13,186 bases of DNA from Spirochaetales bacterium. GTDB taxonomy: Bacteria; Spirochaetota; Spirochaetia; DSM-16054; Sediminispirochaetaceae. Below the pieces are notes generated by a model. The model ran no database searches. It was not told where the DNA came from and saw only the letters and a list, made by a program, of their open reading frames with translations. The DNA is taken from NCBI GenBank assembly GCA_021767325.1, contig JAASTM010000017.1:1-13186 (forward strand), in the 5' to 3' direction. A program made the translations under genes and the position numbers. Of this stretch, positions 7,171 to 13,186 are shown in pieces (position 1 is the first letter of the stretch; the number at the start of each line of letters is the position of its first letter).

Positions 7171-7286
7171 GCGGAAGGTTTGGCGGCGGCCCGAGGGTCC
7201 TCCGGTGCGGTGGGTGCGCTGGCCCGGGCCGGAGCCACGGCCCACACGTCTAAGGGATTGAAATTTTTTATATTTATTCCCTGCCC
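7171..7286. other. Non-coding spacer between box array and operon terminator
   Basis: About 115 bases with no convincing gene. The half next to the boxes (7171-7246) is very GC-rich and can fold weakly (GTGGG at 7210-7214 with CCCAC at 7241-7245, TGGC at 7220-7223 with GCCA at 7234-7237). The other half (7251-7286) is AT-rich. Open frames crossing it have no ribosome site and no recognisable protein content. Confidence 0.4.
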
Positions 7287-7323
7287 AAAAAAAAGCGGTT
7301 CGAAGCTTGTGGGCTCCGAACCG
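7287..7323 (-). terminator. Rho-independent terminator of the oxidoreductase operon
   Basis: On the minus strand an 11-base-pair stem (plus 7313-7323 with 7296-7306, one G-T pair) closes a 6-base loop (7307-7312) and is followed by one C and eight T residues (plus 7287-7294). It lies 21 bases after the stop of the ferritin-like gene, so it ends the operon there and isolates it from the ATPase gene. Confidence 0.92.
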
Positions 7324-7344
7324 GTGGTGGTGTGGTGGGCCGAG

Positions 7345-7797
7345 CTAGTTGTCCGGTTGGACGTATTTGTCGTAGAGGTCTTCGAAGAAGCGTTTGTGTT
7401 TGCTCTCCTCGCCGGCCAGCATCTGGAAGGTTTTTTTGAGTTCGGGGACTTCGGTTTGGGCGATGAGCTCCTCATAGAGGGTGTGGGAGCGGTCCTCGCG
7501 CTTCATGGCGATGATGAGGATGTCCTGGTAGCTCATGTCGCGGGCCGGTTGGGCTTCGACCAGGTAGGTGGAGGGCAAGAAGTTGGGTACCGATTCGACG
7601 CGGATGGCTTCCGGGGACTTGGTTTTCAGGTTTTCGAGGATTTTGACGTGCCCCTGCTCCATGCCTTTGATTTCGGACAGCAGCTCTTTCTGCGAGGCGA
7701 ACTGGGCGATGTGCTCGAGTTCGGTGTAGAACTGGACTGCTTCTTTTTCGCGCTTGATGGCGAAATCGATTATTTCACTGTACTGGGTATCTGCCAT
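7345..7797 (-). CDS. Ferritin-like (rubrerythrin-type) diiron protein
   Basis: The product has 150 residues, entirely a four-helix-bundle ferritin-like domain without the C-terminal rubredoxin part of classical rubrerythrin. Iron ligands appear in two matching half-motifs: E17-x-x-A-x-x-x-Y24 with E47-x-x-H50, and E101-x-x-x-x-x-x-Y108 with E131-x-x-H134. This is a complete diiron set, so activity (peroxide or oxygen scavenging, or iron handling) is plausible. The ATG shares its A with the stop codon of the upstream fusion gene (TAATG), and AAGGAG lies 8 bases before it, so it is the last cistron of the operon. Lacking its own rubredoxin, it needs an external electron donor; the upstream NADP(H)/Fe-S subunit is an obvious candidate. 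It probably protects the oxygen-sensitive Fe-S clusters of the complex. The family is clear; the substrate is inferred. Confidence 0.88.
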   Translation of the reverse strand: MADTQYSEIIDFAIKREKEAVQFYTELEHIAQFASQKELLSEIKGMEQGHVKILENLKTKSPEAIRVESVPNFLPSTYLVEAQPARDMSYQDILIIAMKREDRSHTLYEELIAQTEVPELKKTFQMLAGEESKHKRFFEDLYDKYVQPDN

Positions 7798-9653
7798 TAT
7801 TCCTGCTCCTTTTCTGCCGGGGTTTCGCGGAGATAGCGGTCGATGCCTTTGGCGGCCCGGTGGCCGTCGGCGATGGCGCTGATGGCGTCCTTGGTGCGGT
7901 TGGCAATGTCGCCGCCGGCGAAGATCTTCGGCTCGCCGGTTTCGCCGTGCAGGCCGACCTTGATTTTATATTTGATAATACCGATTTTTTCGGCCATTTC
8001 CGTGGGGATGAAGTCGAGGCTGGTGCCCTGACCGATGGCGGGCACAATGGTGTCGAAGATGTCGGTGTGGATCTTGTCCTCCTGCAGGACCGGCTTGGGC
8101 CGGCGGCCTTCGCCCTGATCGACCATTTGGGCTTCGCCCCAGACGAATGCGGCTTGCTCGCCCTTGGCCTGGGGGTTGTCTTCGACCCTAACCGGGATGG
8201 CTTGGGTGATGAACTTGACCCCTTCTTCTTTCGCTTCGATGATCTCTTCCTCGTCGGCCGGCATGTCGACTTCGCGGCGGCGGTAGAGGATAGTGACGTC
8301 GCAGCCCATGCGGCGGGCGGTGCGGGCGGCGTCCATGGCCACGTTTCCCCCGCCGACCACGGCTACGCTCTTGCGCAGGTCCGGGGTCTTGCCGGCGGTC
8401 ACATCCTCCAGGATGGAGATGCCGGAGATGACCCGCGGGTGGTCCTCGCCTTCGACGCCCAGGGTGTAGGGGTCGGGCAGACCGGTGGAGAAGAAGACCG
8501 CATCATAGTCCCGGTAGAGTTGTTCGAAGCTTGGTGCGGGGGCTCCGACCGAGTGCGGGCCGTCGGCCGGGCCGGCTTCAGAGTCCGGCCCGTCCACGCG
8601 GGTGTTGTACCTGATTTCTACGCCCAGCGACTGCACGAACTCGATGTCCTTGTCGAGCTGGTCGTAGGGCAGGCGGTACTCGGGGATGCCGTAGCGCAGC
8701 ATGCCGCCGCCATGGGGCAGGGCCTCGAAGACGGTTACCTTGTAGCCCAGCAGGCGCAGGTAGTAGGCGGCCGAGAGTCCGCCGGGGCCAGCGCCGATAA
8801 TGGCCACATGTTGGCCGCGCTCGGGTTCGGCCGATTGGGCGATGGCCCGGTAGTCGCTCTGGTCGGCCATGTCGGCGATGTAGCGCTTCAGCCAGCGGAT
8901 GGCGATGGGGTCGCCGGTGTGGTTGATGGCGCAAACCTCCTCGCAGCGGTGGGTGCAGACGCGGCCGCAGCTGGCGGGGAAGGGGTTGGTCTGGTACATC
9001 AGGGCCAGGCCGCCGTCGATGTCGTTTTCGCGGATGGCCCGGATGTAGCCGGGGATGTCCATGTGGGCTGGGCAGGTGGCTACACAGATGCCGCACTCCA
9101 CACAGCGGTCGGCCTCGCGCTTGGCCTCTTCGGCGGAGTAGCCCTGAACCATCTCGATGAAGGAGGTCAGGCGGGTTTCCGGTTCCAGCTCGGGCATTTC
9201 GATCCGTTCGGGGTTGAGCAGCTGGTAGCCCTCGGCCCGCTGGTAGCCGAGTTCGTTCTGGTCCCAGGGTTTTTCATCGGCGCCGGGGACGAAGCGGAAG
9301 ACCTCGGGGTCGGTGTCGACCCAGATGTATTCGTTGCTCATGGTCAGCGAGCTGGTGGTGCAGATGTCCACACAGAGGGCGCACCAGCAGCAGCGGCCGT
9401 AGTCGATCTGCGGGCGCAGTCCGCTGTCGGCGCCGGTGGTTTCGATGCCCTCCACCGGCACCAGGTCGATGGCGGCGTTCTGGCAGATGGTCTCGCAGGT
9501 GCCGCAGCCGATGCAGGCCTCCATATCGTTTTTATGGAAGCCGCGGTAGCGGGGTGCCCCGGGGCGGTCCTTAATGGGGTCTATGACGGTGTAGGGTTTT
9601 TCGGCGGTGCGGCGCCATACGGTCAACGGCGATAGTATATCCTTCAAACTCAT
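7797..9653 (-). CDS. NuoI/MbhN-like ferredoxin fused to NfnB/GltD-like FAD-NADP(H) oxidoreductase
   Basis: The product has 618 residues. Residues 1-115 resemble the two-[4Fe-4S] hydrophilic subunit of complex I and membrane hydrogenases: C47, C50, C53, C57 and C88, C91, C94, C98. After a linker (116-165) comes a module like glutamate synthase small subunit or NfnB. It has two more four-Cys motifs (C184, C187, C190, C194 and C229, C233, C237, C241), an FAD-binding G-A-G-P-G-G (287-292), an NAD(P)-binding G-G-G-N-V-A-M-D (434-441) with Y-R-R-R (457-460) that suggests NADPH, and a final G-G-D-I-A (580-584) flavin motif. A Pro/Gly/Ala-rich insertion sits at about 354-374. In context it is the electron input or output arm of the membrane complex, linking NADP(H) to its Fe-S chain. 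The ATG at 9653 is 4 bases after the upstream stop, with GAGG 7 bases ahead. A stand-alone glutamate synthase role is unlikely, because no large subunit is nearby. Confidence 0.9.
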   Translation of the reverse strand: MSLKDILSPLTVWRRTAEKPYTVIDPIKDRPGAPRYRGFHKNDMEACIGCGTCETICQNAAIDLVPVEGIETTGADSGLRPQIDYGRCCWCALCVDICTTSSLTMSNEYIWVDTDPEVFRFVPGADEKPWDQNELGYQRAEGYQLLNPERIEMPELEPETRLTSFIEMVQGYSAEEAKREADRCVECGICVATCPAHMDIPGYIRAIRENDIDGGLALMYQTNPFPASCGRVCTHRCEEVCAINHTGDPIAIRWLKRYIADMADQSDYRAIAQSAEPERGQHVAIIGAGPGGLSAAYYLRLLGYKVTVFEALPHGGGMLRYGIPEYRLPYDQLDKDIEFVQSLGVEIRYNTRVDGPDSEAGPADGPHSVGAPAPSFEQLYRDYDAVFFSTGLPDPYTLGVEGEDHPRVISGISILEDVTAGKTPDLRKSVAVVGGGNVAMDAARTARRMGCDVTILYRRREVDMPADEEEIIEAKEEGVKFITQAIPVRVEDNPQAKGEQAAFVWGEAQMVDQGEGRRPKPVLQEDKIHTDIFDTIVPAIGQGTSLDFIPTEMAEKIGIIKYKIKVGLHGETGEPKIFAGGDIANRTKDAISAIADGHRAAKGIDRYLRETPAEKEQE

Positions 9654-9657
9654 GTGC

Positions 9658-10854
9658 TTACCTCTCGATCTCGGGGGGATAGGTGTGAAAACTGACCATC
9701 AGGCCGGCTATGTCGGCAATATTGGCGCCGATTGCCATGCTTTCCATCAGGGCGACGGCGTGGGTGTAGCTCGGTCCGCGTACGTACACCCGGCGCGGGT
9801 AGCCGCTGCCGTCGGAAGCCAGATAGTAACCGTACTCACCGCGGGTGCACTCGGCCCGGCGGTAGGTCTGGCCGGCGGGTATCTTCCAGTGCAGCGGGTT
9901 GGGCAGCTGGGTGTGGATTTCGCCGCCTTTCGGCATGCGGTCGAGCATCTGGCGGATCAGCGAGATGGACTGATGCATTTCGAGGAAGCGCACCCAGGCG
10001 CGGTCGTAGGCGTCGGAGCCCGTGGCGGTGACCACTTCGAAGTCGAGCTGGTCGTACAGCAGGTATGGCTGGTCCTTGCGCACGTCTCGGGCCACTCCGG
10101 CGGCCCGGGCGTTGGGGCCGGTAATGCCGTAGCCGTCGATCATCTCCCGGGGCACTACCCCCAGGCCTTTCGCGCGCATCTTGAACACGGCGTTGTGGAA
10201 CATGGTCCGCTCTATGTCGTCCAGCAGGTTTTCGATCTTGTCGAGCACCTTGCGAGCTCTTTCGTCGAAGCCCTGCGGCAGGTCGCCGCGCACTCCCCCG
10301 GGGATGATGAACATGTGATAGATGCGTCCGCCGGAGAGCTCCTCGAAGAGGTCGAGCACGTAGTCGCGGTGGGTGATGCCCCACTGGCCGATGGTGCCCA
10401 TGCCGAAGGCGCCGGTCTGTCCGCCGATCCACTGCAGGAAGCTGGCCAGCCGGGCCATCTCCAGGGTGAGGTTCCGCAGCCAGTCGGCCTTTTCGGGGAC
10501 CTGGATGCCGGCCAGCTCTTCGACGGTGGCGGCGTAGAGGTACTCGTTGAAGTCCGGCTCCGGCACGCAGATGCGGCAGACGATGGGGAAGTTTTGGATG
10601 TAGGTGCGCCGCTCCATCAGTTTCTCGAAGCCGCGGTGCAGGTAACCCACGTGTGTCCGCAGGTCAACAACCTCGTCACCGTTTACGGTGAGTTCGAGGG
10701 ACATGTTGCCGGTGATGCCGGGGTGCTGGGGGCCCTGCCACAGCTTCAGGTACTTGCCCGAGGCGAGATCGACCCGCCGTCCGGCCAGGTGGTTGTCGGT
10801 GATCGGAATGATCGGACCGGATTTATTTGTTTTCTTGAGCGTATCTTGCTGCAT
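9658..10854 (-). CDS. NuoD/MbhL-like catalytic-type subunit without quinone or complete [NiFe] residues
   Basis: The product has 398 residues, the normal NuoD length. Hallmarks are G-P-Q-H-P (41-45), H-V-G-Y-L-H-R-G-F-E-K (68-78), R-T-Y-I-Q-N (83-88), R-G-E-Y-G-Y-Y-L-x-S-D-G and the C-terminal I-E-R. Residues C93-R-I-C96 sit where [NiFe] hydrogenases have their first CxxC and complex I has P-R-M-D. The second CxxC is absent: the tail F-H-T-Y-P-P-E-I-E-R has Tyr and Glu at those positions. Compared with Thermus Nqo4 (alignment from memory), the quinone-binding His38 is Thr48 and Tyr87 is Val97. The protein is therefore neither a working [NiFe] hydrogenase nor a usual quinone reductase; the MBX/MBS type is the best fit. 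ATG is 3 bases after the upstream stop, with AAGGAG 6 bases before it. The site chemistry is unknown. Confidence 0.9.
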   Translation of the reverse strand: MQQDTLKKTNKSGPIIPITDNHLAGRRVDLASGKYLKLWQGPQHPGITGNMSLELTVNGDEVVDLRTHVGYLHRGFEKLMERRTYIQNFPIVCRICVPEPDFNEYLYAATVEELAGIQVPEKADWLRNLTLEMARLASFLQWIGGQTGAFGMGTIGQWGITHRDYVLDLFEELSGGRIYHMFIIPGGVRGDLPQGFDERARKVLDKIENLLDDIERTMFHNAVFKMRAKGLGVVPREMIDGYGITGPNARAAGVARDVRKDQPYLLYDQLDFEVVTATGSDAYDRAWVRFLEMHQSISLIRQMLDRMPKGGEIHTQLPNPLHWKIPAGQTYRRAECTRGEYGYYLASDGSGYPRRVYVRGPSYTHAVALMESMAIGANIADIAGLMVSFHTYPPEIER

Positions 10855-10857
10855 GGT

Positions 10858-11505
10858 CTACTCCTTGGGGTAGAGTTTCCGGCGCATGTAATCGGCCGGG
10901 TCGTTGGTCGAGCGGCCGGGGCGCGGGAAGTAGGTGGTTTCGGAGTACTGCTTGGTGTCGAACTCCCGCCGCATCGGGGGAACATCGTCCCAGCCTTCCA
11001 GGATAAAGGGTTCGTCCACCCGCGGGCTGCCGGGGAAGTCGATGCCGAACATCTCCTTCATCTCGCGCTGGTAGGTACCGGCCTGAGCCCAGAGATCGTG
11101 GATGGACTCCATGCGGGCTGGATTCTGCCCGTCTTGCCCGTCCCGGCCGATCGGCACCTGCACGCCGATGTCTATGTGCTTGTCGTAGTTGTGCAGCATG
11201 TAGGTCAGCAGGAACTTGCCTTCCTCGATGTAATCTACCGCTGTAAGGAATACCAGGTGGGCAAAACCGAAGCGGTCGCGAAGGTCGATGATGAGGTGGC
11301 GGGCTACTTCGGGGGCGACCGTAACGAAGGCCAGGTTGTTGCTCTGTACCTGGCTGCGGCCGACGGTCACCGGATGGGCGGCCGCTCCGGCGGCGGGCTG
11401 GGTTGTGCTGGTGCCAGCGGGCTGCCCGGCAGGTGAGTTGGGCCCGGTTGCCAGCTCCAGCAGTTCTTCTATAGTCTCATATTCGTAATGATAGTTTGTG
11501 CTCAA
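10858..11505 (-). CDS. NuoC/MbhK-like (30-kDa) subunit
   Basis: The product has 215 residues. The core is the complex I 30-kDa subunit domain (about 57-182), with the signature region Y-Q-R-E-M-K-E-M-F-G-I-D-F (145-157) and the G-W-D-D-V-P-P-M-R-R-E-F (171-182) counterpart of the family's P-x-R-K-D-F. This subunit has no cofactor and packs against the NuoB- and NuoD-like subunits on the cytoplasmic arm. Residues 21-47 are a Pro/Ala/Gly/Thr-rich segment unlike the family core, probably a flexible linker. The start is TTG at 11505; a strong GGGAGG 5 bases upstream and the lack of any better start before the conserved core support it. It begins 15 bases after the NuoB-like gene and ends 3 bases before the NuoD-like gene. 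Confidence 0.87.
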   Translation of the reverse strand: MSTNYHYEYETIEELLELATGPNSPAGQPAGTSTTQPAAGAAAHPVTVGRSQVQSNNLAFVTVAPEVARHLIIDLRDRFGFAHLVFLTAVDYIEEGKFLLTYMLHNYDKHIDIGVQVPIGRDGQDGQNPARMESIHDLWAQAGTYQREMKEMFGIDFPGSPRVDEPFILEGWDDVPPMRREFDTKQYSETTYFPRPGRSTNDPADYMRRKLYPKE

Positions 11506-11510
11506 ATTGT

Positions 11511-11516
11511 CCTCCC
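11511..11516 (-). promoter_or_regulatory. Ribosome binding site that fixes the TTG start of the NuoC-like gene
   Basis: GGGAGG on the minus strand lies 5 bases before TTG at 11505, in the 15-base gap after the NuoB-like stop. It is as strong as the sites in front of the neighbouring ATG genes, which argues that this unusual start codon is real. Confidence 0.7.
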
Positions 11517-11520
11517 TTGC

Positions 11521-12213
11521 CTACCAGTTGTAATCCGGCATGTCCCAATCGGTGATGACCTTCTTCTGGTTGGCTTTGTACCAGTCGAAGTGCTCGGCAT
11601 ACTCATTGGCTTTCTCTCCGCGGCCTGATTTGATTAGTTCCTGCAGCTTGACGAAGCCGGCCAGGATGGCCTCGGGGCGCGGCATGCAGCCAGTGATGTA
11701 GACATCCACCGGGATGTACTGGTCGAGGCGGTTAATGGTGTTGTAACTGTCCCAGTACATGCCGCCGTTGATGGTGCAGCTGCCGAGAGCCAAAACGAAC
11801 TTGGGGTTCTGCATCTGCTCGTAGCTGCGGACGATACGCTTGAGGGTCTTTACCGAGGCGTAACCGCCAATGATGAATACCGACGACTGTCGCGGAGTCG
11901 GCCGGCCGGCCACTCCGAAGCGGCTGGCGTCGAAGCGGCTTGTCATTAGCGGTCGCAGCTCAATGGCCCCGCAGCCGGTGCCGAAGCCGAGTACCCAGAG
12001 CGAGTTGGCCCGGGCCCAGTTGAGGAATTTCTCGATGATACCGCGGTAGGGCTTTTCGACCTTGGGGCGGGCATCGCAGAAGAGGGTGGTATCGTTTGCA
12101 TCGGCCGGGCCGGGATACCCGTCTGGGGTGGCTCCCATAGCCTCGACCACCTGGCGGATGGAATCCTGGGGGGCCTGCATCTGTATTTCTTGTTTGTCTT
12201 TTTCCGTGCTCAT
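11521..12213 (-). CDS. NuoB/MbhJ-like Fe-S subunit with an altered cluster motif
   Basis: The product has 230 residues. The family core (about 60-195) carries the proximal-cluster (N2-type) region: G-T-G-C81-G-A-I-E, then L-G-S-C145-T-I-N-G-G, then T-G-C176-M-P-R-P-E. Complex I has two adjacent Cys at the first position and hydrogenases have CxxC; here there is one Cys followed by Gly. The only other Cys in the protein is C46 (T-L-F-C46-D-A), in an N-terminal extension of about 55 residues. This subunit normally passes electrons from the ferredoxin-like subunit to the NuoD-like active site. AGGAG precedes the ATG at suitable distance and lies next to the stop of the membrane subunit gene. The C-terminal tail (about 200-230), rich in Trp, Tyr and Asp, is unusual. 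Family certain; cluster ligation uncertain. Confidence 0.9.
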   Translation of the reverse strand: MSTEKDKQEIQMQAPQDSIRQVVEAMGATPDGYPGPADANDTTLFCDARPKVEKPYRGIIEKFLNWARANSLWVLGFGTGCGAIELRPLMTSRFDASRFGVAGRPTPRQSSVFIIGGYASVKTLKRIVRSYEQMQNPKFVLALGSCTINGGMYWDSYNTINRLDQYIPVDVYITGCMPRPEAILAGFVKLQELIKSGRGEKANEYAEHFDWYKANQKKVITDWDMPDYNW

Positions 12214-12232
12214 ATATGTGCTCCTGTCTCCT

Positions 12233-13147
12233 TTACCAGAGTGCCACTAACAGCCCGATCAGGCCGATGATGGTCGGAACCACCAGGAAGAAGCGGATCG
12301 ACTGCTCCACCCGGAAGCGGGGGAAGGCTACTCCGATAATGACGGTGATCATGTAGATCAGAAATGTCTTGATAATCATTACAATCAGATTGGTGGCGCC
12401 GCCGAAGAACAGATTCATGTAGAGAATCAGTTTGGCCGAGTTGAAGATAGCCCGGTTGGTTTGCAGCAGGCCGAGGTAGTTGCTGTGATATTCGACCGGC
12501 GGGCCGATGGGAATTTCCTGCGGCGCGGTTACTACGCTGAAGGGGTTGCCCATACTCATGCCCAGGAATGCGATGATCGCGGCCACTGTAGCGGCCGGGT
12601 TGGTGAAGAGGCTCCAGTTGAGGATACCGCCCTGCTGGGCGGCCACGATCTCGGTGATCGAGAGGGTGTCGTGCTGCACCGCCAGGGCGATGATGGACAG
12701 GGTGAAGGGGACTTCGAAGGCCGTCATTTGGGCCAGGCCGCGGCTTACGCCGATAGCGCTGTAGGGGTGTCCGCCTTCTCCGGCACCCAGGGCCATGCCT
12801 AACTGTCCGAAGAAGATAAAGTAGAGCACCAGCAGGACATCGCCGGCGAAACTGAAGTTGCTCCAGACTACCGACCCGTAGAGCACCGGTATGAAGAGAA
12901 AGGTCCCGATGCCGCCGGCAATCCGGAAGATGGGCCCCAGGTAAAACATCACACCATGGCTGACTGAGGTTCGTTTGGCATTGTTTTTAATGATATCCAG
13001 GTAGGGCTGGTACCAGCGGATGCCGATCCGTCCCTGTACCCGGGCCCTGATTCTGTACATCGTCGACCCGAGCAGGATGCCGTAATTGAATACTACGAAC
13101 AGCGCAAAGGCTGCATAGACTATTTTTAAGAGTAAGTGTGTTTCCAT
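12233..13147 (-). CDS. NuoH/MbhM-like membrane subunit
   Basis: The product has 304 residues, highly hydrophobic, with about eight membrane helices (roughly 7-28, 68-92, 102-121, 141-157, 185-200, 238-258, 260-275 and 284-303). Conserved landmarks of the complex I subunit 1 family are R-A-R-V-Q-G-R-I-G after helix 1 (34-42), the loop P-F-S-V-V-T-A-P-Q-E-I-P-I-G-P-P-V-E-Y (202-220, the counterpart of the NuoH acidic loop), and F-P-R-F-R-V-E-Q (275-282). In this family the subunit anchors the peripheral arm and couples redox change to ion movement through acidic and basic residues in the membrane. Position 145 (A-F-E-V-P) is a candidate coupling Glu. It starts 3 bases after the stop of another hydrophobic protein, with GAGG just before, so it lies inside a longer operon whose pump subunits are upstream of this window. 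Confidence 0.9.
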   Translation of the reverse strand: METHLLLKIVYAAFALFVVFNYGILLGSTMYRIRARVQGRIGIRWYQPYLDIIKNNAKRTSVSHGVMFYLGPIFRIAGGIGTFLFIPVLYGSVVWSNFSFAGDVLLVLYFIFFGQLGMALGAGEGGHPYSAIGVSRGLAQMTAFEVPFTLSIIALAVQHDTLSITEIVAAQQGGILNWSLFTNPAATVAAIIAFLGMSMGNPFSVVTAPQEIPIGPPVEYHSNYLGLLQTNRAIFNSAKLILYMNLFFGGATNLIVMIIKTFLIYMITVIIGVAFPRFRVEQSIRFFLVVPTIIGLIGLLVALW

Positions 13148-13150
13148 TCC

Positions 13151-13186
13151 TTACCTCGCAATCACAAAGTAGAGTAGAGTCACGAA
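13151..13186 (-). CDS. C-terminal end of an upstream hydrophobic protein (partial)
   Basis: Eleven codons and a TAA are visible, reading F-V-T-L-L-Y-F-V-I-A-R. The stop lies 3 bases before the NuoH-like ATG and within its ribosome site region, the same close packing as the rest of the operon. The hydrophobic tail fits a membrane helix end, as expected for an Mrp-antiporter-like or NuoL/M/N-like subunit, but too little is visible to name it. Confidence 0.55.
   Translation of the reverse strand, partial: FVTLLYFVIAR

Noticed and set aside
7200..7246. Possible small structured RNA in the GC-rich spacer
   Set aside because: The pairings are short and expected by chance at this GC content; no promoter or terminator frames it.
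7250..7264. GGGATTGAAA, resembling the 3' end of many CRISPR repeats
   Set aside because: It occurs once; no second copy with regular spacing and no cas gene is present.
7180..7836. A plus-strand frame across the spacer and the ferritin-like gene
   Set aside because: It is antisense to a gene with a complete set of diiron ligands and crosses the intrinsic terminator; it has no coding signature.
7860..9635. A 591-codon open frame on the plus strand
   Set aside because: It is the antisense of the ferredoxin-NfnB fusion gene. Its Gly/Ala/Val/Asp-rich product is what GC-rich codon usage on the other strand produces, and it has no family motif.
7797..9653. Annotation as glutamate synthase small subunit
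   Set aside because: The flavoprotein part is similar, but the extra N-terminal ferredoxin domain and the position within a complex-I-like operon, without a large subunit nearby, favour an electron-transfer role.
9607..11436. A 609-codon open frame on the plus strand
   Set aside because: It runs antisense through the NuoD- and NuoC-like genes, whose conserved motifs are unmistakable on the minus strand; the translated product has no recognisable features.
9658..13147. Annotation as a standard NADH:quinone oxidoreductase (complex I)
   Set aside because: The quinone-binding His and Tyr of NuoD and the Cys-Cys pair of NuoB are missing, and the NuoI-like part is fused to an NfnB-like enzyme.

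Overview
The window (about 13.2 kb, mostly GC-rich, with one clearly AT-richer gene) looks like chromosomal DNA of a diderm, probably anaerobic bacterium. A beta-barrel-like exported protein ending in Phe points to an outer membrane. A complex-I-like or group-4-hydrogenase-like operon without quinone-site residues, with a ferritin-like protein attached, points to ferredoxin-based anaerobic metabolism. A free-living spirochaete (Spirochaeta-like) is my best guess from style and gene mix, but nothing in the window proves it.

Layout. (1) Bases 1-3086, plus strand: the 3' end of a fibronectin type III repeat protein, translationally coupled (ATGA overlap) to a 608-residue putative outer-membrane beta-barrel protein. 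(2) Bases 3108-4526, minus strand: an exported TPR-repeat protein convergent with that pair. A divergent intergenic region (4527-4641) follows and holds two dyad-symmetric sequences. (3) Bases 4642-5956, plus strand: a small membrane-anchored FMN-binding-domain protein and an ApbE-type FMN transferase, one base apart, which form an enzyme-substrate pair. (4) Bases 5953-7089, minus strand: an AT-richer AAA ATPase with a DUF4143 C-terminus, whose stop codon lies in the same TTAA as the apbE stop. Upstream of it are three alternating copies of a 13-base box. (5) Bases 7287-13186, minus strand: the 3' part of an operon for a membrane-bound, ion-pumping-type oxidoreductase. In transcription order it holds the last codons of a hydrophobic protein, a NuoH/MbhM-like membrane subunit, a NuoB/MbhJ-like subunit, a NuoC/MbhK-like subunit, a NuoD/MbhL-like subunit, a 618-residue fusion of a NuoI/MbhN-like two-cluster ferredoxin with an NfnB/GltD-like flavoprotein, and a ferritin-like diiron protein. 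A strong intrinsic terminator closes it.

The most interesting content is this operon. The NuoD-like subunit keeps the N-terminal CxxC of [NiFe] hydrogenases, has lost the C-terminal CxxC, and also lacks the His and Tyr that bind quinone in complex I. The NuoB-like subunit has Cys-Gly where complex I has Cys-Cys. The electron-input arm is covalently fused to an FAD/NADP(H) module carrying two further four-Cys Fe-S motifs. I infer a complex of the MBX/MBS type that exchanges electrons with NADP(H) and/or ferredoxin and is neither a hydrogenase nor a quinone reductase; the final electron acceptor is unknown. The ApbE/FMN-binding pair and the ATPase with its boxes are secondary points of interest.
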